64,000 bases of DNA from Streptomyces sp. NBC_00247 (GTDB lineage Bacteria; Actinomycetota; Actinomycetes; Streptomycetales; Streptomycetaceae), in the NCBI RefSeq assembly GCF_036188265.1, contig NZ_CP108093.1:2170001-2234000 (forward strand). The letters are read 5' to 3'. The number at the start of each line of letters is the position of its first letter. The stretch's first letter is position 1. The position numbers and the translations under genes are program-made. This document shows, one piece after another, positions 44,259 to 52,516 of this stretch. The notes under the pieces were generated by a model that made no database searches, was not told the origin of the DNA, and saw only the letters and a list, made by a program, of their open reading frames with translations.

Positions 44259-46070
44259 TCACACCGGGCGCGAGCCCTCCCGGGCGGCGGTGGCGGAACC
44301 GGCCACCGGCACCGTGGGCAGGGGCATCAGCACCGGTCCCGCGGCCGGAGCCTTGCGGCAGACATCGCCGCAGGTGGCGTCCAGCGAGCAGCAGAGCGAG
44401 CAGACGGGGCCCGCGTGGGCGGGGCAGTCGGCGATGTCCGGCAGCTCGTAGGCCGTCTCGCAGACGGCGCAGGTGTGGGTGGCGGTGATGTCCTCGACCG
44501 CCACGCCCGGGCCGTTCACCGGATTGGGCCGGGCCAGGTAGTACTTGCCCTTCGTGGCCCAGGCGATCAGCGGGCAGAGCGTCACCGCGAGCCCCGCGGC
44601 GATGAAGGTCGAGAAGGCCTCCGCGTACTGACCGAAGAGGCCGAAAAACGCCAGGATCGAGACGATCGAGGCGATCACCATGGAACCGAAGCCCGCCGGG
44701 TTCACCGCGTACAGGTACGCCCGCTTGAACTCGATGTACGGCGGGCTGAGCCCGATCCGCTTGTTGATGACCAGGTCGGCGGCGACGGCGGCGATCCAGG
44801 CGATGCCGACGTTGGAGTAGAAGCCCAGCAGCTTGTTGAGGGCCGCGAACATGTCCATCTCCATCAGCGTGAGCGCGATGGCGAGGTTGAGGAAGATGTA
44901 CCAGACCCGCCCGGGGTGCCGGTGGGTGACGCGGGAGAAGAAGTTCGACCAGGAGAGCGAGCCGCTGTAGGCGTTCGTCACGTTGATCTTGACCTGGGAG
45001 ACGATGACGAAGATCGCCGCGGCCGGCAGGGCGAACCCGCCGAGCCAGGGCCGCAGCGCCTCGATCTGCGGGGCGATCGGCTCCAGCGCGTGCGTCTTGC
45101 CGACCGCCTCCAGGGCGACGAAGGCGAGGAACGCCCCGCCGAGCTGCTTGGCGGCACCGATGATCACCCAGCCGGGCCCGGCGGCCAGCACCGCGAGGTT
45201 CCAGCGGCGCTTGTTGGCCTCGGTCTTCGCGGGCATGAAGCGCAGGTAGTCCGCCTGCTCGCCGATCTGCGCGATCAGCGAGAGCGCCACCCCGGTGCCG
45301 AGGCCGAACCCGAGCCAGGAGAAGCCCGAGCCGGCCCCCTCCGTACCGCCGAAGGAGCTGAACGAGCCCCAGGCGTCCGGGGCCTCGAAGGCGAGCACCA
45401 GGAACGGCAGGATCATGCCGATGATCCAGACGGGCTGGGTCCACGCCTGCACCTTGGCGAGCGCGCCCATCCCCCGGAACACGATCGGGATCACGATCAG
45501 CGTGGTGAGCAGATAGCCGAGCTGGACCGGGAGCCCGATCGCCTGGTGCATGGCCTGCGCCATGATCGAGCCTTCGAGCGCGAAGAAGATGAAGGTGAAC
45601 GACGCGTAGATGAGCGAGGTCAGCGTCGATCCGAAGTAGCCGAAGCCCGCGCCCCGGGTCACCAGGTCCATGTCCAGGCCGTACGTCGCGCAGGCGCGGG
45701 CGATGGGGATGCCGGTGAGGAAGATGATCGCGGCGGCGGTCAGGATCGACGCGAAACCGCTGCTGAAGCCGTAGGTGAAGACGATCGACGCGCCGATGGC
45801 GAAGTCCGCGAGATAGGCGATGCCGCCGAGCGCGGTGCCCGCGACCGTGCCGGGCGACCAGCGACGGAAGGAGTGCGGGGCGTAGCGCAGCGAGTAGTCC
45901 TCGCGGCTCTCGTCGGCGGCGAGGACCGCGTAGCTGCGGGCCGGCCCGCCGGAGCCGGACGTGTCCTCGGAACCCTGCGGCTCGGGACGCCGGAGCTCGG
46001 GCTGCTGCGGCTCGGTGCGCGGCGGGGACTGCGGGGTCTCGGCCGTGGTGGGTGGTGCGATGTCCGTCAT
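44259..46070 (-). CDS. NCS1 purine/cytosine-type permease with Cys-rich C-terminal tail
   Basis: A 603-residue transporter. After a disordered Pro/Glu tail (about 65 residues) come about 12 helices with NCS1 features (YAPHSFRRWSPGTVAGTALGG, GQYAEAFSTFIAAGLAV). It should import a nucleobase or related heterocycle with a cation. Residues about 531-572 form a compact segment with eight Cys (CAVC, DC, VC, LCC, TC, VC) and two His, probably a cytoplasmic metal-binding module not found in ordinary NCS1 carriers. ATG start at 46070. The GntR gene 217 bases upstream, in the same direction, may regulate it. Confidence 0.88.
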   Translation of the reverse strand: MTDIAPPTTAETPQSPPRTEPQQPELRRPEPQGSEDTSGSGGPARSYAVLAADESREDYSLRYAPHSFRRWSPGTVAGTALGGIAYLADFAIGASIVFTYGFSSGFASILTAAAIIFLTGIPIARACATYGLDMDLVTRGAGFGYFGSTLTSLIYASFTFIFFALEGSIMAQAMHQAIGLPVQLGYLLTTLIVIPIVFRGMGALAKVQAWTQPVWIIGMILPFLVLAFEAPDAWGSFSSFGGTEGAGSGFSWLGFGLGTGVALSLIAQIGEQADYLRFMPAKTEANKRRWNLAVLAAGPGWVIIGAAKQLGGAFLAFVALEAVGKTHALEPIAPQIEALRPWLGGFALPAAAIFVIVSQVKINVTNAYSGSLSWSNFFSRVTHRHPGRVWYIFLNLAIALTLMEMDMFAALNKLLGFYSNVGIAWIAAVAADLVINKRIGLSPPYIEFKRAYLYAVNPAGFGSMVIASIVSILAFFGLFGQYAEAFSTFIAAGLAVTLCPLIAWATKGKYYLARPNPVNGPGVAVEDITATHTCAVCETAYELPDIADCPAHAGPVCSLCCSLDATCGDVCRKAPAAGPVLMPLPTVPVAGSATAAREGSRPV

Positions 46071-46287
46071 GGGGCTTCCCGTCCGTCGGTCCGTTGGTGC
46101 GGCGACGGACGGGAAGGTAGGAGCCGGACATGACGGGCCGCGGTCGCCGGGCGTTGCCCGGGAGTTACGGCAGGTGACGGGGGGTTAAGTCTGTGTCACC
46201 TCGGGCGGACGCGCCGCACCGCACAGCGGTCGGCCGCCCGTGTCGGGTGGCGCGGCGGGCGGGGCGAGCCGTTCGGCGGGACAGCTC

Positions 46288-47040
46288 CTACTTGACCGGC
46301 AGGTGGTAGGCGACGCGGTAGCGGTCGGCGGGGACGACGACGTCGGCGGTCTCGACCGCCCGCCCGCCCGCGTAGTAGGTCCGCTCGATGACCAGGACCA
46401 CGTGGCCCGGTACCCCGCCGAGGTCGCCGAGTTCGTCCGCCAGCCCCGGCCGGGCGCCGACCTCCTCCGTCACGTTGTCCACCACGATGTCGATCGCCGC
46501 CATCCGGTCGACCACCCCGCAGCCCCCCAGTGGCCCCTCCTCGGGGAGCATCACCGGGGTCCGCCCGGTGACCGAGAGCGGCTCCCAGGAGGTCGAGAGC
46601 ATCATGGGCTCGCCCGCGTCCCGGAAGACGTACCGGGTGCGCATCACCCGCTCCCCCGGCTGGATGCCGAGGCGCGCGGCGATCTCCGGGCCGGCCTCCT
46701 CCTGCTCGCTCCGGGACTCCCAGGTGCCTCGGACGCCGTCCGCGCTCTGCTCCTGGCGGAACGGGCTGGCTCCGATCCCCTGGCGGTAGCCCGACCGGGC
46801 GATCCTGCGGGGTACCGGACGGGCCCGGACGTACGTGCCGGAGCCGGAGCGCCCCTCCACCAGCCCCTCGGCCATCAGGACCTTCCGCGCCTCCAGCGCG
46901 ACGGTGTCCGAGACGCCGTACTCCTCGCGGATGCGCGCCTGGGACGGCAGACGGGTATGGGGCGGCAGCGCACCCTTGACGATCTTCTCCCGCAGATCGC
47001 TCGCCACGCGCAGATAGGCGGGCTGCTCACCGAAAGTCAC
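46288..47040 (-). CDS. GntR/HutC-family regulator (UTRA domain)
   Basis: A 250-residue regulator. The N-terminal winged HTH (about 5-75) reads YLRVASDLREKIVKGALPPH, then LPSQARIREEYGVSDTVALE. A UTRA ligand domain follows (about 95-245; GERVMRTRYVFRDAGEPMML, ERTYYAGGRAVETADVVVPA). GTG start at 47040, supported by GGGAG 7 bases upstream; the longer frame to 47121 has an atypical Cys/Trp-rich start. The ligand is unknown. The gene order suggests control of the permease that follows. Confidence 0.88.
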   Translation of the reverse strand: MTFGEQPAYLRVASDLREKIVKGALPPHTRLPSQARIREEYGVSDTVALEARKVLMAEGLVEGRSGSGTYVRARPVPRRIARSGYRQGIGASPFRQEQSADGVRGTWESRSEQEEAGPEIAARLGIQPGERVMRTRYVFRDAGEPMMLSTSWEPLSVTGRTPVMLPEEGPLGGCGVVDRMAAIDIVVDNVTEEVGARPGLADELGDLGGVPGHVVLVIERTYYAGGRAVETADVVVPADRYRVAYHLPVK

Positions 47041-47371
47041 TGGCCACTCCCAACACGTTGACAGACCGCAACAGAGTGGCAACCGTGAGTGTCCCAGGAC
47101 AAGCGATGGCCAGAGTTTCACTCGAAGTGGTGATTCGGGGGTGCCGCATGCATGGTCCGAAAGGCATCACCACAGCTCTTCCGGCCGTTCTCTGCCCACT
47201 TCACGCCCTCCGCAAGCCCCCGGAACCCGAGGACGTGACACGTGCCTTCCCGGGCACCGGTCCGGGGGCGGACGCCCGGCCCCGCGAGGCGGCCGTGTGC
47301 GGGGAGTACGCGGGCCACCTGTCCTCCCCGATCGGCGGCCGCGCCGCCCCGCCGGCTGGCAGGCTGGCCCC
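47041..47371. other. Divergent promoter region, GntR and threonine-synthase-like genes
   Basis: No gene seen. TTGACA occurs on the plus strand at 47058-47063 and TTGCCA on the minus strand nearby, but neither has a matching -10 box at proper spacing. The two transcripts diverge from here. Confidence 0.5.
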
Positions 47372-48493
47372 ATGCCCATACCCGTGACCGCTCCTCCGTC
47401 CCTGCCGTCGTACCGCTGCCCCCGGGACGGGACCCTGGCCGAGGCCGCCTCCGCGCACTGGTGCTGCCCTCGGTGCCGCGGCCCGTGGAACCTCGACTTC
47501 GCCCCCTCGGGGCCGATCGACCGGGACGCCCTCGCCCGGCGCGTCGCCTCCCTGTGGCGCTACCGGGAGGCGCTGCCGCTCGCCGGCCCCGCCGTCTCGC
47601 TCGGCGAGGGCCGTACCCCGCTGGTCGAGCTCACCGCCACCGTCTCGGCGAAGCTGGACCACCTCATGCCGACGCTCTCCTTCAAGGACCGCGGCGCGGT
47701 GATGCTGGCCGAACTCGCACGGCGCCTCGGCCCGGACCGGGTCGTCGCGGACAGCAGCGGCAACGCGGGCACCTCGGTCGCCGCCTACTGCGCCCGTGCC
47801 GGTCTGCCCTGCACGGTGTACGTCCCCGAGGGCACCTCGGCCAAGAAGACCGAGCAGATCCGGGCCCACGGCGCGCGGCTGGAGACCGTCCCCGGCGACC
47901 GTACGGCCACCGCGCTCGCGGCGCGCGCCGCCGCGGACGAGCCGGGCACCTTCTACGCCTCGCACGTCTTCAACCCGTACTTCCTGCACGGCACCAAGAC
48001 GTACGTGTACGAGCTCTGGGAGGACCTCGGCGGCCGGCTCCCCGACGCCCTGGCCGTCCCGGTCGGCAACGGCACCCTGCTGCTCGGCGCCGCCCTCGCC
48101 ACCGCCGAACTCCTCGCGCTGGGGCTCGTCGACCGGCGTCCGGCGCTGATCGCCGTCCAGGCCGAGGCGGTCTCCCCGCTGGCCGCCGCCTTCCACGCCG
48201 GTGCGGCCCAGCTGCGGGAGCCGGCGTCCCCGGCGCCGACCCTCGCGGAGGGCATCGCCATCGCGGACCCGCCCCGCGCCGCGCAGATCCTGGCGGCGGT
48301 ACGCGAGTCCGGCGGCACCTTCCTCACCGTGACGGAGGACGGACTCCGCGAAGCCCAGCGGGACCTGGCCCGTCGCGGCCTCTACGCGGAGACGACAGCC
48401 GTGGCCTGCTGGGCGGCGGTCGGCGGGTGGACGGAGGGCAGCATCGTGGTGCCGGTGTGCGGGGCGGGACTCAAGACGGGGATGGCCGCGTGA
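47372..48493 (+). CDS. Threonine-synthase-like PLP enzyme
   Basis: A 373-residue fold-type II PLP enzyme. Lys105 in TLSFKDRG is the Schiff-base lysine, SSGNAGTSVAAYC binds the cofactor phosphate, and the GNGTLLLG loop is conserved. The N-terminal zinc-ribbon-like motif (Cys16, Cys32, Cys35) occurs in archaeal/actinobacterial threonine synthases. A threonine synthase reaction (O-phosphohomoserine to threonine) or a related lyase is possible; no hom or thrB gene is nearby, so the main thrC is probably elsewhere. ATG at 47372. Confidence 0.85.
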   Translation: MPIPVTAPPSLPSYRCPRDGTLAEAASAHWCCPRCRGPWNLDFAPSGPIDRDALARRVASLWRYREALPLAGPAVSLGEGRTPLVELTATVSAKLDHLMPTLSFKDRGAVMLAELARRLGPDRVVADSSGNAGTSVAAYCARAGLPCTVYVPEGTSAKKTEQIRAHGARLETVPGDRTATALAARAAADEPGTFYASHVFNPYFLHGTKTYVYELWEDLGGRLPDALAVPVGNGTLLLGAALATAELLALGLVDRRPALIAVQAEAVSPLAAAFHAGAAQLREPASPAPTLAEGIAIADPPRAAQILAAVRESGGTFLTVTEDGLREAQRDLARRGLYAETTAVACWAAVGGWTEGSIVVPVCGAGLKTGMAA

Positions 48494-48500
48494 GGGCGCG

Positions 48501-48852
48501 TCAGCCGCCCACCCCGTAGGTGTCGTGCTCGACGAAGAACTCCGCCCGCTCCACCTCCGGCCAGTGGACGGCCTCGGCCACCTTCTCGAAGTACTCCTCG
48601 CGCGGGGCCCCGGGGCGAAGAGCAGGAGCATCGGGGCGTCCGCGTCTGCGTCGTTGCGGAAACCATGCAGCCCGCCCGGGGTGCCATGTCCACCCGGTAC
48701 AGCCCGAACGCACCTTTCGTGGCGGTGCCCTTGGCCAGATGGTGGGTGCGGCTGCCGTTCGGGGCGGCCAGTTCGGCGGCGGCGCCCGCCGGCCGGTAGG
48801 TGGCGCTGACGACGCCCTGGCCGTCCTTGTGGACCGGTTCCGGGTAGGACAT
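48501..48852 (-). pseudogene. Broken cupin-domain gene
   Basis: The start (ATG at 48852, SD GGAGGGG) opens MSYPEPVHKDGQGVVSATYR and reads to RVDMAPRAG, then the frame changes. A second frame supplies HGFRNDADADAPMLLLFAPG and a third supplies PREEYFEKVAEAVHW to the stop at 48501. In intact cupins about 40-45 residues with the metal-binding His motif stand between RAGG and GLHGFRN; here they are missing and the junction falls in a short GGCGGG-like repeat. The second shift fits loss of one G in a G-run. The length of 352 bases is not a multiple of 3. A non-functional relic, unless the sequence contains errors. Confidence 0.8.
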
Positions 48853-49000
48853 GATCCCCCTCCCTCTCGCGCGCCGGACCAGGGCTTCCACGGCCCGGCT
48901 GCTCCGTTCGGAGGACGGCCCGTCGGCCGCTCGCTTGCCGTGCGCGGTGTCAGGCGCGCCGTGACGGGCGCCCGCCGGTCGCGTCCCTATTTTCGTACGG

Positions 49001-51616
49001 GTGAGACACGCGCGCACCTCCCTCGTCGGTTGCCTGGCCACCGTTTCGGCCCTGGTCGTAGCTCCGGGCCCCGTGGCCGCCCACGGAACGGAAGCGGCCC
49101 CCTCCTCCTGCGCGGCCCCCGGCACCCGGACCGCCGCCCCACCGGGCGTCGCTGACGCCGCGTGGGAGATGACCTCCACCCGTTTCGGTGAGGCCGGGGG
49201 GTACGACCCGTACGTCGGCAACGGTTACCTCGGCCACCGCGTCCCGGCGACCGGGGCGGGTTACGCGGTCCACCCGGAGAAGACCGGCTGGCCGCTGTAC
49301 ACCCCGCGCTACGACGGGGCCTTCGTCACCGGGCTGTACGGGGCCGAGCCAGGCACCACCGAGGGGCGCGAGGTGCTCGCCGCGCTGCCGAGCTGGACCC
49401 CGCTCGACCTCCGCGTCGGAACGGAGACCTTCGGCGCCGACACCCCGCCCGGCCGGATCTCGGACTACCGCCAGACCCTCTTCCTCGCCTGCGGACTGGT
49501 CCGCACCTCACTGCGGTGGACCACGGCGGACGGCAGGGCCACCGACCTCGTGTACGAGGTCCTGACGGACCGCAGGCACGTCCACGCCGGTGCCGTACGG
49601 CTGACGCTGACGCCCCGGTGGAGCGGCACGGCCACGGTCACCGGCCGGCTCGACGCGCGGGGCGCGCGCCGGATGACGGTGGCGGACGACGGGACCTTCC
49701 GCACGCACGGCACCGGGGTCGAGGGGGCCGTCGTCCAGACCCTGCGGCCGGCCCGGAGCCCGGGGCTCACCCGGGAGCTGCGGGTGCGGGCGGGGCGGTC
49801 GTACACCGTCGAGAAGTACGTCGGCGTCGACACCGCCCTCACCTCGTCCACCCCGCTCGCCTCGGCCCGCGCGGCCTCCCGGCGGGCCGCCCGGCGCGGC
49901 TGGGCCCGGATGCTCGCCGACAGCGCGGCGCTCTGGCGGCGCGACTGGTCGTCCGACGTGCTGGTGCCGGGCAGCCCGGACCTCCAGCGATGGCTGCGGG
50001 CGGCCCAGTACGGGCTGCTCGCCGCCACCCGTACCGGCGCCTCGGACAGCGTCGCCCCCGCCGGTGCGACCAGCGACAACTACGCGGGCATGATCTTCTG
50101 GGACGCCGAGACGTGGATGTACCCGGGGCTGCTCGCCACCCGCCCCGAGCTCGCCCGCACCGTGGTCGAGTACCGCTACCGCACCCGGGACGCGGCCCGG
50201 GCGAACGCCGCGAAGCTGGGGTACGACGGGCTGTTCTACCCGTGGACCAGCGCGAGCCGGGGCCGCCTGGACTCCGAGTGCCAGAGCTGGGACCCGCCGC
50301 ACTGCCTCACCCAGAACCACCTCCAGGGCGACGTGGCGCTCGCGGTGTGGCAGTACTGGCTGGCCACCGGCGACCGCGCCTGGCTGGCGGAGCGCGGCTG
50401 GCCGCTGCTGAGCGGGATCGCCGACTTCTGGGCCTCCCGGGCGACCGCGAACCCGGACGGCAGCTGGTCGATCGTGAACGTCGCCGGTCCCGACGAATAC
50501 AGCAACGGCGTCACCGACGGGGTCTACACCAACGCGGTCGCCGCGACCGCCCTGCGCGACGCCGTTCGCGCCGCGACCCTCCTCGGCCGGCCCGCGCCCG
50601 CCGCCTGGCAGCGGGTCGCGGACGGGCTGCGCATCCCGTACGACCCGGAGCGCAAGATCTTCCTCCAGTACGCGGGGTACACCGGCTCCACGATCAAGCA
50701 GGCGGACACGGTGCTGCTGACGTACCCGCTGGAGTGGCCCATGGAGCCGGGCGCCGCCGCCGCGACCCTCGACTTCTACGCCGCGCGCACCGATCCGGAC
50801 GGCCCGGCCATGACGGACTCGGTGCACGCGATCGACGCCGCCGCCATCGGGGAGCCGGGGTGCGTCACGTACACCTACCTCCAGCGTTCCGTACGTCCCT
50901 TCATGCGCGGCCCGTTCGGCCTGTTCTCCGAGGCGCGCGGGGCCAAGTCCGGCGCCTCGGACCCGCTGTCCGGGTTCCCCGCCGAGGACTTCCTCACCGG
51001 CAAGGGCGGCTTCCTCCAGGTCTTCACCCACGGCCTGACCGGACTGCGGCTGCGCGAGGACGGCATCCGGCTCGACCCCGTCCTGCCGCCCCAACTGCGC
51101 GCGGGCGTGAGCCTGAAGGGACTGCGGTACCGGGGCCGTACCTACGACATCGCGCTCGGGCCCGCCACCACCACGGTCCGGCTGACGTCGGGCGCGCCCT
51201 TCACCGTGCACACCCCGGCGGGGCCGAAGCGCCTGTCCGGCACCCTGGTGCTGCCCACCCGCCGCCCTGACCTCGCCCCCACCGACGACGCCGCCCGCTG
51301 CCGCCCGGCCACCGCCGACTCCGCCTCCCCCGGGCTCTACGCCGAGGCCGCTGTGGACGGCTCCTCCGCCACCGCCTGGTCCCCGGACGGGGCCACCGGC
51401 ACCCTGACGGTCCGGCTGGACCGCTCGCTGCGGATCACCTCGGTGGACCCGGTGTGGAGCGACGTACCGCCCGCCGCCCACACCGTGGAGACCTCGGCGG
51501 ACGGCCGCACCTGGCGCCCGTACACCCCGGGTGCCACGGCGCGCGAGGTCCGGGTGACGGTGGTCTCGGCGGACCCGGCTGAGCCGGCGGGGATCACGGA
51601 GCTGAAGGTGCGGTAG
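49001..51616 (+). CDS. Secreted glycoside hydrolase family 65 protein (acid trehalase-like)
   Basis: An 871-residue exported enzyme. Signal peptide (about 1-28, ends PVAAHG). An N-terminal beta-sandwich (FGEAGGYDPYVGNGYLGHRV) is followed by the (alpha/alpha)6 barrel with MIFWDAETWMYPGLL and the catalytic segment VNVAGPDEYSNGVTDGVYTN, whose Glu is the general acid; QADTVLLTYPLEW is the phosphate or water site region. A C-terminal F5/8-type sugar-binding domain at about 785-871 starts ASPGLYAEAAVDGSSATAWS. Secretion and this layout favour an acid alpha,alpha-trehalase over an intracellular phosphorylase. GTG start at 49001. Confidence 0.88.
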   Translation: MRHARTSLVGCLATVSALVVAPGPVAAHGTEAAPSSCAAPGTRTAAPPGVADAAWEMTSTRFGEAGGYDPYVGNGYLGHRVPATGAGYAVHPEKTGWPLYTPRYDGAFVTGLYGAEPGTTEGREVLAALPSWTPLDLRVGTETFGADTPPGRISDYRQTLFLACGLVRTSLRWTTADGRATDLVYEVLTDRRHVHAGAVRLTLTPRWSGTATVTGRLDARGARRMTVADDGTFRTHGTGVEGAVVQTLRPARSPGLTRELRVRAGRSYTVEKYVGVDTALTSSTPLASARAASRRAARRGWARMLADSAALWRRDWSSDVLVPGSPDLQRWLRAAQYGLLAATRTGASDSVAPAGATSDNYAGMIFWDAETWMYPGLLATRPELARTVVEYRYRTRDAARANAAKLGYDGLFYPWTSASRGRLDSECQSWDPPHCLTQNHLQGDVALAVWQYWLATGDRAWLAERGWPLLSGIADFWASRATANPDGSWSIVNVAGPDEYSNGVTDGVYTNAVAATALRDAVRAATLLGRPAPAAWQRVADGLRIPYDPERKIFLQYAGYTGSTIKQADTVLLTYPLEWPMEPGAAAATLDFYAARTDPDGPAMTDSVHAIDAAAIGEPGCVTYTYLQRSVRPFMRGPFGLFSEARGAKSGASDPLSGFPAEDFLTGKGGFLQVFTHGLTGLRLREDGIRLDPVLPPQLRAGVSLKGLRYRGRTYDIALGPATTTVRLTSGAPFTVHTPAGPKRLSGTLVLPTRRPDLAPTDDAARCRPATADSASPGLYAEAAVDGSSATAWSPDGATGTLTVRLDRSLRITSVDPVWSDVPPAAHTVETSADGRTWRPYTPGATAREVRVTVVSADPAEPAGITELKVR

Positions 51617-51712
51617 CGCGGCGGAAGGGCTCCGCCCGGGGCCACCCGGCCCACCGGAACTCCCGCGCTCTCCGGGTCGAAGCCTGCGGCCGGTGCTGGG
51701 AGGATGGCGGAC

Positions 51713-52516
51713 ATGGACATCCGGCGCAGGAACAACGTCTCCGTCACCGGCAACCCGCGGGGGCGCGTGGTGGTGCTGGCGCACGGTTTCGGGTGCGACC
51801 AGAACATGTGGCGCCTGACCGTGCCCGTTCTGGCCGAAAACTACCGGGTGGTGCTCTTCGACTACGTCGGGTCGGGCGGATCCGACCTCTCGGCGTGGAG
51901 CGAGGAGCGCTACTCGTCCTTGAAGGGGTACGCCCGGGACGTGGTGGAGGTCTGCGAGGAGCTGGATCTGGAGCGGGCGGTGTTCGTGGGGCACTCGGTC
52001 AGCGCCATGGTCGGGGTCCTGGCGGCGCGGGAGGCACCCGACCGGATCGGCGCGCTGGTGATGGTCGCCCCCTCGCCCCGCTACGTCGACGAGGACGGCT
52101 ACCGGGGCGGTTTCAGCGCCGAGGACATCGACGAGCTGCTGGCCTCGTTGGAGCTGAACTATCTGGGCTGGTCCGCCACGATGGCACCGCTGATCATGGG
52201 CAATCCGGACCGGCCCGCTCTGGGCGAGGAGCTGACCGACAGCTTCTGCGCGACCGACCCGGACATGGCGCGCGTCTTCGCCCGCACCACCTTCCTGTCC
52301 GACAGCCGCGCGGACCTGGCCGGCGTGACGGTGCCGACGCTGGTCCTGGAATGCGCCCAGGACATGATCGCGCCGCCGGAGGTCGGGGCTTACGTGCATC
52401 ACGCGATCGGCGGCTCGACCCTGGTCACCCTCGACGCGACCGGCCACTGCCCCCAGCTGTCGGCGCCCGACGCCACCAACGCGGCGATCACCGAGTTCCT
52501 GGCCGGCCTGGGATGA
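51713..52516 (+). CDS. RsbQ-like alpha/beta hydrolase
   Basis: A 267-residue hydrolase starting RRNNVSVTGNPRGRVVVLAHGFG (residues 4-26), almost the canonical RsbQ N-terminus. Nucleophile Ser in VFVGHSVSAMVG, His in DATGHCPQLS, and Asp in ECAQDMIAP complete the triad. In B. subtilis RsbQ activates the PAS phosphatase RsbP during energy stress. The downstream gene is exactly such a phosphatase and its ATG overlaps this stop (ATGA). ATG 51713 was preferred over 51704 because GGGAGG ends 9 bases before it but abuts the other. Confidence 0.9.
   Translation: MDIRRRNNVSVTGNPRGRVVVLAHGFGCDQNMWRLTVPVLAENYRVVLFDYVGSGGSDLSAWSEERYSSLKGYARDVVEVCEELDLERAVFVGHSVSAMVGVLAAREAPDRIGALVMVAPSPRYVDEDGYRGGFSAEDIDELLASLELNYLGWSATMAPLIMGNPDRPALGEELTDSFCATDPDMARVFARTTFLSDSRADLAGVTVPTLVLECAQDMIAPPEVGAYVHHAIGGSTLVTLDATGHCPQLSAPDATNAAITEFLAGLG

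Noticed and set aside
49508..52447. Minus-strand 979-codon frame opposite the GH65 and RsbQ-like genes
   Set aside because: Antisense shadow of genes with clear domains and signal peptide; no SD and no recognisable product.
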